From: Durusdinium trenchii
Taxonomy: Eukaryota; Sar; Dinophyceae; Suessiales; Symbiodiniaceae
Reading direction: 5' to 3'
Assembly (NCBI GenBank): GCA_963970005.1
Contig: CAXAMN010003102.1
Location: 251,378-315,377 of the forward strand
DNA length: 64,000 nt
Both the position numbers and the translations under genes were made by a program. Positions within the stretch are counted from its first letter, which is position 1, and each line of letters begins with the position of its first letter. The notes beneath the pieces are model-generated. The model saw only the letters and a list, made by a program, of their open reading frames with translations, did no database searches and was not told where the DNA came from. This document shows, in pieces, positions 41,801-53,654 of this stretch.

Positions 41801-42777
41801 GCGCAAATAATTCGGTGCAACACCCCTCGAGGCTATGTAACCAACACGATGGCCAAACTTGCACGACTATGGAAAGAGCGGAGTCTGAAGCTGGCAGCAG
41901 TCGGCAGCTAGGCAGCCATTATCATCTTTAGACATCTTTAGACATGTTCCTTGAATCTAAAGGAGAGGCTGCCTGGCAGTGAACTGACCTGTCAGGAGAA
42001 TACGCTGCAACCCACGGCGTCAGCACAACACTGACTGTGAGGCTGAAAAAATATGTTGAATCTTGTCAGAATCTGTTGAAGTTTCTGGTGTCATTCTCCT
42101 GCCTGTCGTTGCAAGCGCTGCTTCCAAGGAGCACGAAGAGGCGCACGCGTTCGTGGTTCATAACAGTACTTTGCAGACACATAGATGGACCTCTTTGGAC
42201 CTGAGCGAATTACCCAGCATTAGGAAACCGCTGCAGGAGCGGAGGAGATACAAAGAAAACCTGGAGGCAATGTGAGATGTGAGATCTAGTTGAAGTCAGC
42301 GTCCCTTTTGTCACAGCGTTCGTTTACAGATTCTATTCATTGCTGAAATGCGCAGAGGTGCTAAATAGTGCATTGCCACCCGAACTACTTCGAATACTGC
42401 ACCTTTTCAGACAATCAGGTATGGGGTTTTGTTGTCATCGGTTTTGCTGTTTTTCAACCATATTCAACCTGAATAACGCCGCCTTTGTGTGAAACCTAAA
42501 CACAGCCAGCCTTCCACATTGCAGAGACCTCTTTATGGCATTTGGGCAGTGCACCTGTTGGGATTCCTGAACTCGGCATATTCTATTTATTTGTATATAT
42601 ATATATATGTGTGTACGTTCCTTTGGGCGCGTTGAGGTTTTCTCTTCTAAAAATATCCCGGCAAGAGACCCCAAACAGTGTGTGTGTGAGGTCTATAAGC
42701 AGAAAGTCTAGAGATCTAGACGCATTGGGGTCCAGAGAGGTGATGGTGGTGATGAAGGTGGAGATCGTGGTGATGTT
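38805..42777. other. gene-poor interval after the copia element
   Basis: No convincing exon was seen on either strand. It contains an AAGC microsatellite (about 40,199-40,228), GT runs near 40,850-40,865 and a TA run near 42,594-42,609. Confidence 0.5.
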
Positions 42778-42914
42778 GGCGGTGGTGGTGAGTGTGACTA
42801 TGAGTGTGAGTGTCAGTGTGAGTGCGAGTGTCAGTGTCTGTGAGTGTGAGTGCGGGTGTGAGTAAGAGTGGGAGTGGGAGTGAGAGAGTGAGAGAGAGTG
42901 AGAGTGAGAGAGAG

Positions 42915-42952
<38 letters not shown>

Positions 42953-43040
42953 CGAGCGAGCGAGCGAGCGAGAGTGGGTGTGAGTGAGAGTGAGGGAGTG
43001 AGAGTGAGTTTGAATGTGAGTGTGAAAGTGAGTGAGTGGA
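42778..43040 (+). repeat. GAGT/GTGAGA microsatellite tract
   Basis: About 260 bases are made of GTGAGT, GAGAGT and GAGC units with a few substitutions. Minus-strand frames rich in S, L, T and H are shadows. Confidence 0.92.
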
Positions 43041-43055
43041 GAGAGTGAGAGTGAG

Positions 43056-43490
43056 CTGCACCTGCCACGAAATCTGCACCTCGAGGTTCACCAAGTGCTG
43101 TGCCTGCCACGAAATCTGCACTTCGAAGTTCACCCAACGCTGCGCCTGCCACGAAATCTGCACTTCGAGGTTCACCCAACACTGCGCCTGCCACGAAATC
43201 TGCACTTCGAGGTTCAGAAAGTGCTGCACCTGGATGTCCAGAGTCACAGAGCGCTGCGCCTGCCACGAAAGTTGCAAACGAGCCACATGTCTAAAAGTCA
43301 CGATTCACTGCACCTGTCACGAAATCTGAGCCCCTCGACGATCACCACCATGTCCAAAGCGCCGCGCCTGCCACGAAAATTGCATTTCGGTTTTAAAACA
43401 GCTCCGATCCCTTGCACCTGTCACGAAGAGTCGACTTTGGACCACCAAAACACGAGGTTGCCCTTGCGCCTGCCATGAAAAGTGACCACC
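43056..43490 (+). repeat. 42-bp tandem array encoding CxCHxxC units
   Basis: Units start at 43,056, 43,098, 43,140, 43,182, 43,224, 43,254 and 43,308. Four steps are 42 bp; the 30 and 54 bp steps are also multiples of three. The plus frame from 43,036 reads CACHEICTSRFTQ-type units to a stop at about 43,329. More diverged units follow to 43,490. There is no start or splice evidence that this is expressed. Confidence 0.85.
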
Positions 43491-44040
43491 ATATCACCAC
43501 CCCCTTAGGCACTGAAAACAGGGGGACCTTTTTATTGTAACTTACTTTTTCGGGGGGGTGATAACTTACCATCAGTTTCAGGCCTTTTTTGGGGGGTGGG
43601 GGGGTTGGACCTTGTTCAAGCAGCCAGCAAAATCAAGCAAAGGCATAGAAGGTTGCTTCATTTTGTGTTTGTGAAAGCTTCAAAGTTACATTTTGACCCC
43701 CTCCCCCCAAAAAACACATGCGCGGACTGGAGATCTCTGGAAGATCCCTGGGGGAAACACCGACAGAAGAGACGCAAAAAAAACATGGGGGGGGGTCGTG
43801 ACAAAATGTAACTTACATTTATTGACGTCCAGGTCCCCCCTGTTTTTATAGATAGAAAAATGTAACTTAGGGAGGTTGGACGTCTTCTCTCAGAAGGCCA
43901 AAGCAGCAAATTTGCTTCTGGCTTTTGACAAGACATAAATGTAACATGCAGAAAGCAGGCTTGAAAATGCATGGCCACCATAGCATTTCAGCCAAGCGTG
44001 TGACCCTGTGACAAGCTGCGCGCTCGACAGCAATGATTGA

Positions 44041-44440
44041 GGGCGCCGGCAAATCTAGAGAAACAACATCTAGAAAGAAGATAAACCTTAAGAAGGACAT
44101 ACTTAAGAGAACATGTAAGCTGGGAACCTGGGAGAAGCCAAAATTAGGGAGAGCGCCAGCAAATCTAGAGAAACACCAGCTACAGCTAGAAAGAAGATAA
44201 GTCTTAAGACGGACATACCAACTTTAAAGAGAAAATGTAAGCTGAGAACCTTGGATGAGGCAAAATTGGGGAGGGCACCAGCAAATCTAGAGAAACAGCA
44301 GCTACAGCTAGAAAGAAGATAAGCCTTCAGAAGGACATTCCTACTTTACAGAGAAAATGTAAGCTGAGAACCTGGGATAAGCAAAAAATGTGGAGGGCGC
44401 CAGCAAATCTAGAGAAACAACAGCTAGAAAGACGATAAAC
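44041..44440 (+). repeat. 110/122-bp tandem repeat, four units
   Basis: AAATCTAGAGAAAC starts at 44,051, 44,161, 44,283 and 44,405. Units share GGCGCCAGC before it and AAGCTGAGAACCTGG after it. The fourth unit is cut short by the next array. Confidence 0.9.
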
Positions 44441-44449
44441 CTTACCCGC

Positions 44450-44663
44450 GACAAACCAAATCGCGCTCTCGCCTGCATTTCGCGCCCTCGACACGCACGA
44501 TCTCCGCAGAGGGTTGCGCCGGACCGGGCCAAATCGCGCTCTCGCCTGCATTTCGCGCCCTCGACGCGCACCATCTCCGCAGAGGGTTGCCCGCGACAAA
44601 ACCAAATCGCACTCTCGCCTGCGTTTCGCGCATCCGACACGCACGATCTCCGCAGAGGGTTGA
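44450..44663 (+). repeat. 73-bp tandem repeat, three units
   Basis: AAATCGCGCTCTCGCC-type starts lie at 44,458, 44,531 and 44,604. Each unit ends CTCCGCAGAGGGTTG. The array is followed to about 44,860 by irregular GATGTAGATGTGCAGATG words. Confidence 0.92.
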
Positions 44664-44860
44664 GCAGAGATGTAGATGTGCAGATGTGAAGATGAGCAGA
44701 GACGTAGATGTGTGAAGATGAAGATGAGCTGAGATGTAGACGTGAGGATGAGAAGATGAGCAGAGATGTAGATGTGCAGATGTGAAGATGAGCAGAGATA
44801 TAGATGAGAACGTGATTGTGCAGAAGTGATGTTGTGAAGATGTAGAGGAGGTGTAGTTCT

Positions 44861-47800
44861 GCAGATGTTTTCTACGAAGAACCCTTCGCATGCGCTCTCG
44901 GGAATTAGGGAGAACTATATAGCCTGAGCTAGTTCTTCCCTGTTGTAAGGGCCCAGACTGCTGGAAAAGTTTCTGGGAACCTTGGTTCTTGGTTCCACGG
45001 TCTTGTCCAGATCCAAAACCTCTTGAGTTCAGATCGATATCAGGAGTCAGGAGTACCAAACCTTCACACAAAACCATACACCAGACCTGCTTCATTATCA
45101 TGCACTATGCACCATTCATGCGCCATATAGATATATACACATTAAATGGTATCACGGTACCCCCTGCAGTGCACCGAGGTCTCAAAAATTGACCAAAATC
45201 ATTGCAGTCGAGTGGAGGTTAGTCTTGCATCTGAGCGTGTATACATATTATGCGTGTGTATGTTTATTTGTGAGAAACAGACATGTTGATAGGCCATTCC
45301 TGACCAGAAAAGTTAGTTATACAGTTATTCGATCGAATTATGTGCCGCCTTGTGGGCATTCGATGCAGGGCAAGAAACCCTGAAAAATATCTGCCCAACA
45401 CTTTACAGATAAAACAAAAGACTTGGAAAAACATTGCGCCATCACTTGACATAGTGGTGCGTTCGTCCTATCAGCACAGTTTATGATTTTTGCGCATCGT
45501 CTTGTGAGAGCACGCTGTGAAAGCAAGAGCGGAGAAACAAGCCTTCTCAACCCATCCAGAGCCTTTTGCACCTTACCCAACCGATCGGGGCTCTGGGCTG
45601 CAAAGACAACTGCGTGGGCAGAGGCATGCGAACTGTGCAATGCATGATTGTGCTAGGGCCAGGGGCAACGGGGACAATTGTTTGCATATCATATATATAT
45701 ATACTGTTTGATTCAGCGACAATACTGGGCGCAGCTGAGTTGCGGAAGATTGTGTCTTTCTTTGACATGAGTCTAAATGTAGGGATGTAGATGTGTTCCA
45801 TGGCCAGTTGAGGTTGAGTGCAGCCAGGACGGCAGTGCTTGGGAGTTTCTGTTCATTGGTACAACTGTTACATCCCTTGCTGAGAAGCAAAGAGTAGCAC
45901 AAGACAGACCTGCTGCAAGCTAAAACACCCAGAGCTGATGTGGATTCAGGAGTCATGGCCTCTCGCATCACACGCTTTTCGAGCAGATGGAGAGGAAGTT
46001 TCATCACGTGTATGATGACATTTGTTCCTTGCTTTAGAGAATAGATGGTGTTTTATGCTGTTGAGCCATGCTGTTGTGATCCACTCGCTTGCTGTACTGT
46101 AATTATGTACCCCTGTTGCGCGTGTTTGCGAGGCTATGAGGCAGTGTCCGAGCCACTTGGCATACTTTCCCACGCCTTTTTGCCTGCGAAAGCATTGCTG
46201 CCCAGGATGTATCTCATTGCTGGTGATATTGTATTCGAGCCCGAAGTCATGAGTTCTCGTGCCAAACTTACATCTCAATCGATTTCGATATTGCATTCTT
46301 GAGTGGCCACAGAGGGACACTTGGGACCTATATAAGCCATCTATATGGGGTGGGCACCAAGTTTGTTCCGAGTGGCGGTGGTTGTCACCTTCCGTGAGGT
46401 ATGTATGTTTGTGACGCTGGAACATTCTTGTATTGCATGGATGTGGCTTCTTTTGGCGAAGGCGCGTGTCTCCTCGACTTTCCGCGAGGTGTGTGTTCGG
46501 GCGCGCATGCGTGCTGAGGCCTGCAGTATATTCTCACATGTCCGGTAAGCAAAGGAGCAATTGCTGAGCTAGAGCAACGCAGACACGTTCCATTGTCATT
46601 GTATGTTGTTTGATACGATTCGAGCTGGAGTTTACCATAACTTTATGTCAAAGTGGTAGCAATACATGATTGGACAGGAAGCTGGCAAGCGCCGCTAACT
46701 AGTTGGCCTACGGTAGTTGACTTTGTTTGTTTTGTGTCTTTATCCCAGTTAAATCTTGACACCAAATTTGTTGGTTCTCACACTTTTGGATGTAGTTTGG
46801 GCTATCTCCCAAGTACAGGCGCGCGCGTTTTCCTTTTAATTTGCCGAAACTAGACTGGCCCATATAACACAGAAAGCTTCCATTATGAGCGGACAGTGGA
46901 GAGAATGCTGACAAGGGAGGTCAGAGAGGAGTCGCAGCAATCTGTTATGACGGTCAGTTTGCGCACACCATGCAGGTTCGGTTCGGCTGGAGCCTCGTCC
47001 TTCAAGAAAAGGCTTCCAAGCTGCAATGGGCTGAGGCTTGCCTGCTGGTTTTGTTCAAGGTTCAAGCACAGACCATAAGGAAGATTCAACCTTCCTCTAA
47101 CTCTAACCGCGATGATCCGAATTAGGCTCATGCTGCCGCCGTGAACAAGTACTACCGGCAGCAGAAGGTTGCAACGCTAAGGACCAACGAGGTTTCCACA
47201 GCAAATCTAATACGCATTAGAGCAATGAAGAAATATAAAGAAATCAAGAATGTTTTGGCTCAGTTTTTTGCTACACTTTTTGTCAAGGACACTACCGAAC
47301 TTTCAAAGGGTGCTTTCCTTAGCGAAGCCGCATTGTGGTCTGCATCGTGGCAGCACACCGGGCGGTTCTCGGCCGGAACAGCAACTTGGATGGGAGGTTA
47401 TACGAAGCGCCGAAGCGATTTGATGTGTTTCAACCTCGGTATTTTCGTTCTTGAAAGCATTGCAAAACAACTAAGGATGGCCGGGTGTTAGCAATCAGAG
47501 CTGATGAGTTCGGTCGGTGTGTCCAACGGAGCGCAGCTGCAATGTGCGATGTGGCCACCAAGCAGAATTGAAGCATCAAACCATAACATGTTGGAGACAT
47601 GCCTAGAAAGGAAATGCAAGCGTGTGAACACCAACATACCTTACTGGTATATTTTAGGGGGCGGCTGGGGATGTTTAGAGTCACTGGCAAGCGAAGACGC
47701 TACAAGTGTTTTTGTAACAATACCTTATGTAATCTTATATACATCGGATGCTTTATATTGTTGTAGTACTGCATGTGAAGCAACGGACTGTTTCAGGTTG

Positions 47801-48394
47801 CAGGGCAGGTGCCCTCCCACAGAGGCTACGTGTAACATGCTGATGCACTCATTGCAAGCCTCTTGTACTCCGCACAGTATCGCCAATGTTTGCCATAGAC
47901 CTTCTGTAGAGTGCACTCTCGGGCTCGTTCACCTGCGAACGAGCTGGTACCTGCGTGCAATTCAATTCATGTCGCCCAATGTTGTAACCAATTTTCCTAG
48001 TGATAATATGTTCAAAGGTAACAAAGATCCAAACGGAGACCCTATGCCATCAGCAGGATGTCAGACCCTATGCTCACACCGGTAAGGTTTCTTCTTCTAC
48101 AACGTCAAGTCAGGAATGTTCAAAGGTAATGGCCATTGTCGGCCGGCTTTTATGCCATCAACACACATTGATACACTCAACATTGATTGCTTTTCCTCTC
48201 CATGTCCTCCTCCCACCTCGTTGGGACAATTCTAAGACCTTGGAAAATTGAGAAACGTTGCGAAGTCAATCAGAAAACTGGGCGATGAAAAGTATAGAAC
48301 ACACGTGAACATTTATATAAGAAAGGAAGAACGGGAAGGGGAGGATGAGAATGCCAAGGTCAGGAGGCTTTCATCATGTGCTTCTTTATTCTTG
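44861..48394. other. gene-poor interval
   Basis: Only weak open frames are seen. One at 47,141-47,491 (AALWSASWQHTGRFSAG) is mildly protein-like but has no supporting motif or splice signal. A TA run lies near 45,689-45,702. Confidence 0.45.
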
Positions 48395-48625
48395 ATCAGT
48401 ATCGTTTTGTTGGCTCGAGTAAGAGGAAAGAGCAAGAACAGCGCAATAATGTCAACTTCGATTCTTTGTTGCGCTGTTCTTCTTGTTCTGCGTCTTCTTG
48501 TTGACCTTGGTTTTGCGCAGCGTTTGCGTGGCAACGCTCGAGCCACAGGAAGGTTCTTGCTGGTGACCAAGCTCGAGTAAGAGGAAGGGGCACGAACAAC
48601 ACCACAATGTCAACTTCTTTTGTGG
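48395..48625 (+). repeat. dispersed repeat, copy 1 (second at about 55.01-55.15 kb)
   Basis: TTGTTCTGCGTCTTCTTG followed by CCTTGG, TTGCGCAGCGTTT and AAGAGGAAGG words also occurs, diverged, at 55,010-55,150. Within copy 1 the flank GCTCGAGTAAGAGGAA repeats at 48,414 and 48,571. Confidence 0.65.
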
Positions 48626-48703
48626 AGGGGAACACACGCAGTTTGATAGGAGCAAAGGAGCGGGGCGTGAAACACTCTGGAGCGTGGGGGGTGATGAACC
48701 GTT

Positions 48704-49403
48704 TTTTGGCTCAAGATGGCCATACAGGGCGCGCCGACTGGCGCAATGGGCTGGGCTAGTCGCGAGGAGATTACCAGGGGAGAGGAGGGGAGAGGGGAGA
48801 GGAGAGGGGAGAGGAGGAGAGAGGAGAGGAGGAGAGAGGAGAGGAGGAGAGGGGAGAGGAGGGGAGAGGGGAGAGGAGAGGGGAGAGAGAGGCGAGAGGC
48901 TGCCACACAGGACAGTCTTGCACCCCTTCTCTGTTCCACGTGCACATTGCCAGGCAATTTTGTGCGCCAGCTATTTGGTGAACCAAGTGACAATGCAGAG
49001 CCACCCTTCTTTCGCATCAGAGGGGACGCTGTAGAGAAAGCGACCATGCTGGACAAGATGCGCGAGCTTTGCTGCCTGCCTATGAGATGATCATGGAGCG
49101 CCACAGTCTCAGGCTCCATGGAACGCTTGTTGTGGCGTCTGCTGTACTCCACCCTTATCGAGTGGAGTTGGTGGCCAGATGGACTTCACCTACCTACGCT
49201 TTTGCGTTGCGCCAAATCCGTGCCAAAGTCACCAAGGAGCGCGAGAACGCAGTCAAGCAGATGGGCCTCCAAGAAGCTCCTTGCAATGAGCGCGGAGCCA
49301 AATCCAAGAACCTCAGGAGGCGGGACAATGTCAGAGCGGCTTCCCGTCTGATAGGGGCAAGAATCAAAAAGATAAAAAGTCAAGGATCAGGCGCCCAAGA
49401 CTG
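48704..49403 (+). other. possible retroposed mRNA with spliced-leader relic
   Basis: TTTTGGCTCAAG at 48,704-48,715 equals the last 12 bases of the dinoflagellate spliced leader, and an ATG follows immediately. The frame from 48,716 starts MAIQGAPTGAMGWAS, then runs through a GGAGAG repeat, then NFVRQLFGEPSDNAEPPFF and AVEKATMLDKMRELCCLP. Just after, the frame shifts and MERHSLRLHGTLVVASAV and FALRQIRAKVTKERENAV continue to a stop at 49,401. No intron is apparent. This is what a spliced-leader mRNA copied back into the genome would look like. The leader match is partial (the 5' part is diverged), and the protein family is unknown. Confidence 0.45.
48780..48892 (+). repeat. GGAGAGGAG-type simple repeat
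   Basis: Purine-only units GAGAGGGGA and GAGGAGA alternate for about 110 bases inside the possible retroposed sequence. The expansion interrupts the open frame with E/R/G repeats. Confidence 0.92.
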
Positions 49404-49787
49404 AAGGATAAACCATGGAAGATCCCTACCCCCTTAAGCTCCCCGGGGAGGGGGCCCAAAAAAGTAATTTACATTTTAGGGTGTGCCCCTAGGGGGTCTA
49501 AAAATGTAATTTACACCCCCCCACCAGGCACCATCGAAACGGGTCAAGGGGGGAGGGCGCCTTTAAAAACACATCTAACTTGGATCGAAGGGCTGGGGGG
49601 GGTGGGTCTGACTTGCAGTGTGACAGGCCGGAGCTTACTTTTTCAAAACCACCCCCTAGGGCGCGTCGCCAGATCGAAGGGCTTGGGGGGGGTCTGGAAA
49701 ATGCAACTTGCAACCTGCCGCCTGAACTTACATTTTAAACCCCCCCGGCCCCCCCCACCTGCGCGCTGCCTACCTAGTTATTGCGCT

Positions 49788-50103
49788 AACACAGAAGAAC
49801 AGGAAACACGCCCAGAGCAAACTGCCAAGAAGCAGGAACATACATGTTCCCACTCAAGACCAACAAAGCGAAACCCAAACAGGACAGAGGATCATCCACA
49901 CGCTGCCTGTTCTATTGCGCAGGAGAACAAGGATATTCAATGCTGTTTGACCCCTGGTTGCTTGCCCCCTGCCTGCGCTTCGCGGAGTTGCTTGTGTGTT
50001 TTTCAGCATGCAAAAATGTAATTAACTCAGGGAGACACCCCAGTTCCTTGTAAATTCTGGGGGGGCTGGGATGTCGCAAAAATGTAAGTTACAATTTGTG
50101 AGG
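49788..50103 (+). repeat. segment A, diverged partial copy
   Basis: It shares AGAAGAACAGGAAACAC, ACATACATGTTCCCACTC, CAGTTCCTTGTAAATTCTGG and the ending AATGTAAGTTACAATTTG with the copies at 51.76 and 53.65 kb, but is shorter and more diverged. Confidence 0.8.
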
Positions 50104-50234
50104 TGAACCTTTCTCACATAACCCAGGTAACCCCTGCAAAATCTGAGGGTTTGGATGCGTGCTAAGCTGGTTCGCGAGCGTTGTTTTGCTAAGGGGTATC
50201 CTTTCGCGACCCTGCAGAGGTAAAAAACATCGAG

Positions 50235-51450
50235 TTTTTCCGTTGTTACCGCGGATATGGTAGAAGAAAAAGGAGCGCCCCCCGGTAAAAACGGTAAAAA
50301 ATACAATGGTAGAAGAAAAAGGAGCGCCCCCCAGTAAAAACGGAAAAAAAAATCAATTTTCGATGTTTACCGCGTTTGCCGCGGATATCGTTGAGAAAAA
50401 GGGGCGCCACCCCAGTAAAAAAAGATATCTTTTTTTTACTGTTTTTACCGCGGATATAAAATTTAAACATGGAGCGCCCCCCAGTAAAAAAGATTAAAAA
50501 AGAAGATTTTTACCGTTTTTTGCCACGGAGATGGTAGAAAAGAAAAGGACAAGTCCACCTACAAAAACGGAGAATAACACAACTTTGATTTTTAACGATA
50601 TGCTAGGAGCAAAAAGAGCAAGCGACTCTTCATTAAAGAAGGTAAACAACAAAAGTAGTAATTTTCACTTTGGACCGTTTTTTACCACGAGAATGCCTCC
50701 GGACCAGGTCGCAAGCTAGAAGACCTCTGTCAACAAAAAGGTTTAATGTTACAGCCCGGGTATCTTCCTATAACCAGGTGGGGTTCACTCCTCCATATAG
50801 GAGCGTGTGCCCTTTTCGACAAGAGGAGTTTGGTGATTGATCAAAATTTCATGACTTTTAATTTTTGCAGGGCAATGAAAGCCTACATCACTTGGATCGA
50901 AAACTTTCGATTTTTACCTACCGCGGATATGGCAGAAGAAACAGCGGTGACCCTCCGTTAAAAACTGAAAACACATATAGACCCGTTTGCCCCCCTCGAT
51001 CAAAACGGTACAAAAAGAACAACAATTAATTGTACCGTTTTGATCGTGGATATGGTATTGAAAAAGGAAGCGCCCGGTAAAAACGTTAAACAAAAAGGAT
51101 TTTTCGATTTTGCCCGTTTTTACCGCGGATGTGGTAGAAGAAAAAGGGGTGCCCCCCGGTAAAAACGATAAAAACATACCATGTTTGATTTTTACCTGTT
51201 TTACCGCGGATACGCTAGAAAAAAAGGGGCGCCCCCCCGGTAAAAACGGTAAAAAAACAAAATGTTCGTTTTTCCGTTTTTACCGCGGATATGCTAGACG
51301 AAAAAGGGTTGCCCCCCCGGGGAAAACGGTTTTAAAAAGCGATTTTTATTGTGTTTACCGCGGATATGGTAGAGAAAAAGGGGCGCCCCCCCCCCGGTAA
51401 AAACGGTAAAAGAAGAAATTTGTTTACGTTTACCGTTTTTACCGCGCAGA
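50235..51450 (+). repeat. fold-back tandem family, about eleven units
   Basis: Units of about 55-80 bases follow one plan: TTTTTACCGCGGATATGG, then GTAGAAGAAAAAGG, then a GCGCCCCCC run, then CGGTAAAAACGG. TTTTTACCG and CGGTAAAAA are inverted, so each unit can form a hairpin with a purine-rich and C-run loop. Clear units begin near 50,247, 50,306, 50,377, 50,446, 50,519, 50,926, 51,045, 51,120, 51,203, 51,280 and 51,356. A non-repeat interval lies at about 50,580-50,910. Confidence 0.85.
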
Positions 51451-51762
51451 TGCCTCGGATTAACCCCGTGACCCCGGCAACTACGCTAAACCAGCACAGC
51501 TTCGACTCATTGCGAGTTACAATTTTTGACGTCTGCAAATCTCACCTTTTGCCTGCACCCTGGTCCTGAGAGGGCGCCTGCTTTCTGATGCGTTCTGGAA
51601 ATTGTGTTTTTATGTTTCAAAAGATTGTCATGATTTTCTGTTTTGGGCACTTGTGGAAACATGATGTCAGAGGCATTGCATGCTTTTGCAACATGTTGCG
51701 AATGCATCTTTGGGACGCGTTTTGTTCCAATATGTAGCTTTATGTAGCAATCACACTGTGTG

Positions 51763-52317
51763 TGTGGGTGTGTGCTCTTTCCCTTTCCTGTTGGCTTTTT
51801 GCGGGTGTGCCTTTAATTGCGTTTGTGTTGCTTGCGTTTGCAGAAAGCACACATGATGGAACAGCAGTTCGTCAGAGTCGTCGTCAACAAAGAAGAACAG
51901 CAACACAGACAAAGCAAGAAAGCAGCAGTTGTTTTGAGTCATCATCAACAAAGAAGAACAGGAAACACACCCTGCCAAAAAAAAGGAACATACATGTTCC
52001 CACTCAAGACCCCAAAGGAAGGCAACAAAGCAAAACCCAGGCATGACAGAGGGTCACCCACATGCTACACAACAAAGCAGAGGTCATTCTAATCTCGCAC
52101 AGCTGCCTGTTCTATTGCGCATGAGAACAAAGATATTCCATGCTGTTTGATGCCCCTGGTTGCTTGCCCCCTGCTTGCGCTTCGTGGAGTCGCTTGTGTG
52201 TGTGTTTGTGATTTTCAGTATGCTAAAATGTAATTAACTCAGGCGAACACCCCAGTTCCTTGTAAATTCTGGGGGAGTTGGGCGCGTGGCAAAAAGGTAA
52301 GTTACAATTTGCGAGTG
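51763..52317 (+). repeat. segment A, copy 1
   Basis: It matches 53,650-54,202 almost base for base (offset 1,887). It starts TGTGGGTGTGTGCTC and ends at the TGTAAGTTACA-type palindrome. The short frames in it are not supported as genes. Confidence 0.92.
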
Positions 52318-52320
52318 TGT

Positions 52321-52718
52321 GTGTGTGTCACACCCTGGTTCTAAGGGTTTCCCACCTTTTCACCTTTCCACTACCACCGAGACCGTTCCAATTTTCCATT
52401 TTCCACTGACGTGAACTCATCAAAGGCAGGGGGCCCATGGGCGCATGGATGGCATGGGCCAACGAAGACCCATCCATGTTGCCGTGAAAACGTACCTGCC
52501 GGAAAACTTTTGAACAAGCTGTCCCGTGGTTCATGCTACTTCCCCAAAACCAATTTTTCCTCTCCGCATTGCAGCTGCTGACCGCCGCTTTCACTTGAGC
52601 GCTTTCGGAAACATTTTTAAACAATACTGTTTTGCTGACTCATGCACCTTTCCGTTCCCTCACCTTCCTTCCCATCGTGGCAATTGAGTCTAACTGAAAA
52701 CCCAAGTTCGAAGTGTGG
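52321..52718 (-). repeat. segment B, copy 1
   Basis: It matches 53,234-53,654 except for a 23-24 bp deletion around 52,524. In reverse complement it is related to the R segments at 62,253 and 63,342. Confidence 0.9.
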
Positions 52719-53233
52719 ACCGCTCAGTCTTCCCACGTGGGTACTGGGTGTGACCCTCCGAAAGGAGGCGCTGAAGCCATGCCGGAAATCATCGTTTCTC
52801 CAACTTTATAACTGTTTTCCATTGATCCACTTTATTCCTGAATTTCCTGATTTTCGAGCTGCCGGGCTATAAACGATGGAATTCCCACCATTGATTTCTG
52901 AATATCCTCCGTTTGTGCGTTTGATCACTCCATCAACTTTTAACCGCAGCCATTTGACAGATTTCAGATTTCACAGTTTTCACGCCACAGATCTCAAAGA
53001 AAATCAGGGACCACACCAGCGCCGGTAGCCAGCGCTTGGCTCTGTCCGGCTTAGCTTCCAGACTTCACTCCTTCTATACCTACACTTTTCCACCCCACAA
53101 TGCCACCGCTGCGGCTGAAGCCTTGGTCAACCTTTACGCCCAAAAAGGGCATGACCTGCATGCGTGGAGGCGGTTTTTGAGGAAAAGATCCGCTTCTTCC
53201 ACCGCTCGCTCTGTGCGCCGATCACGGCTTGTT

Positions 53234-53654
53234 GTGTGTGTCACACCCTGGTTCTAAGGGTTTCCCACCTTTTCACCTTTCCACTACCACCGAGACCGTT
53301 CCAATTTTCCATTTTCCACTGATGTGAACTCATCAAAGGCAGGGGGCCCATGGGCGCATGGATGGCATGGGCCAACGAAGACCCATCCATGTTGCCGTGA
53401 AAACGTACCTGCCGGAAAACTTTTGAACAAGCTGTCCCAATCTGTCTTTTTTGTTTCCATGGTGGTTCATGCTACTTCCCCAAAACCAATTTTTCCTCTC
53501 CGCATTGCAGCTGCTGACCGCCGCTTTCACTTGAGCGCTTTCGGAAACATTTTTAAACAATACTGTTTTGCTGACTCATGCACCTTTCCGTTCCCTCACC
53601 TTCCTTCCCATCGTGGCAATTGAGTCTAACTGAAAACCCAAGTTCGAAGTGTGG
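53234..53654 (-). repeat. segment B, copy 2
   Basis: This is the longer copy of B. It is followed directly by A copy 2, whereas B copy 1 follows A copy 1, so the order is A-B-spacer-B-A, all direct with respect to their partners. Confidence 0.9.

Noticed and set aside
42583-43301. Long minus-strand frames with SHSLSLTLT runs
   Set aside because: Translation of the GAGT microsatellite and the 42-bp array in a frame without conserved residues.
50235-51450. CRISPR-like repeat array
   Set aside because: Units are adjacent and diverged with no unique spacers, in a eukaryotic context, and no cas genes are present.
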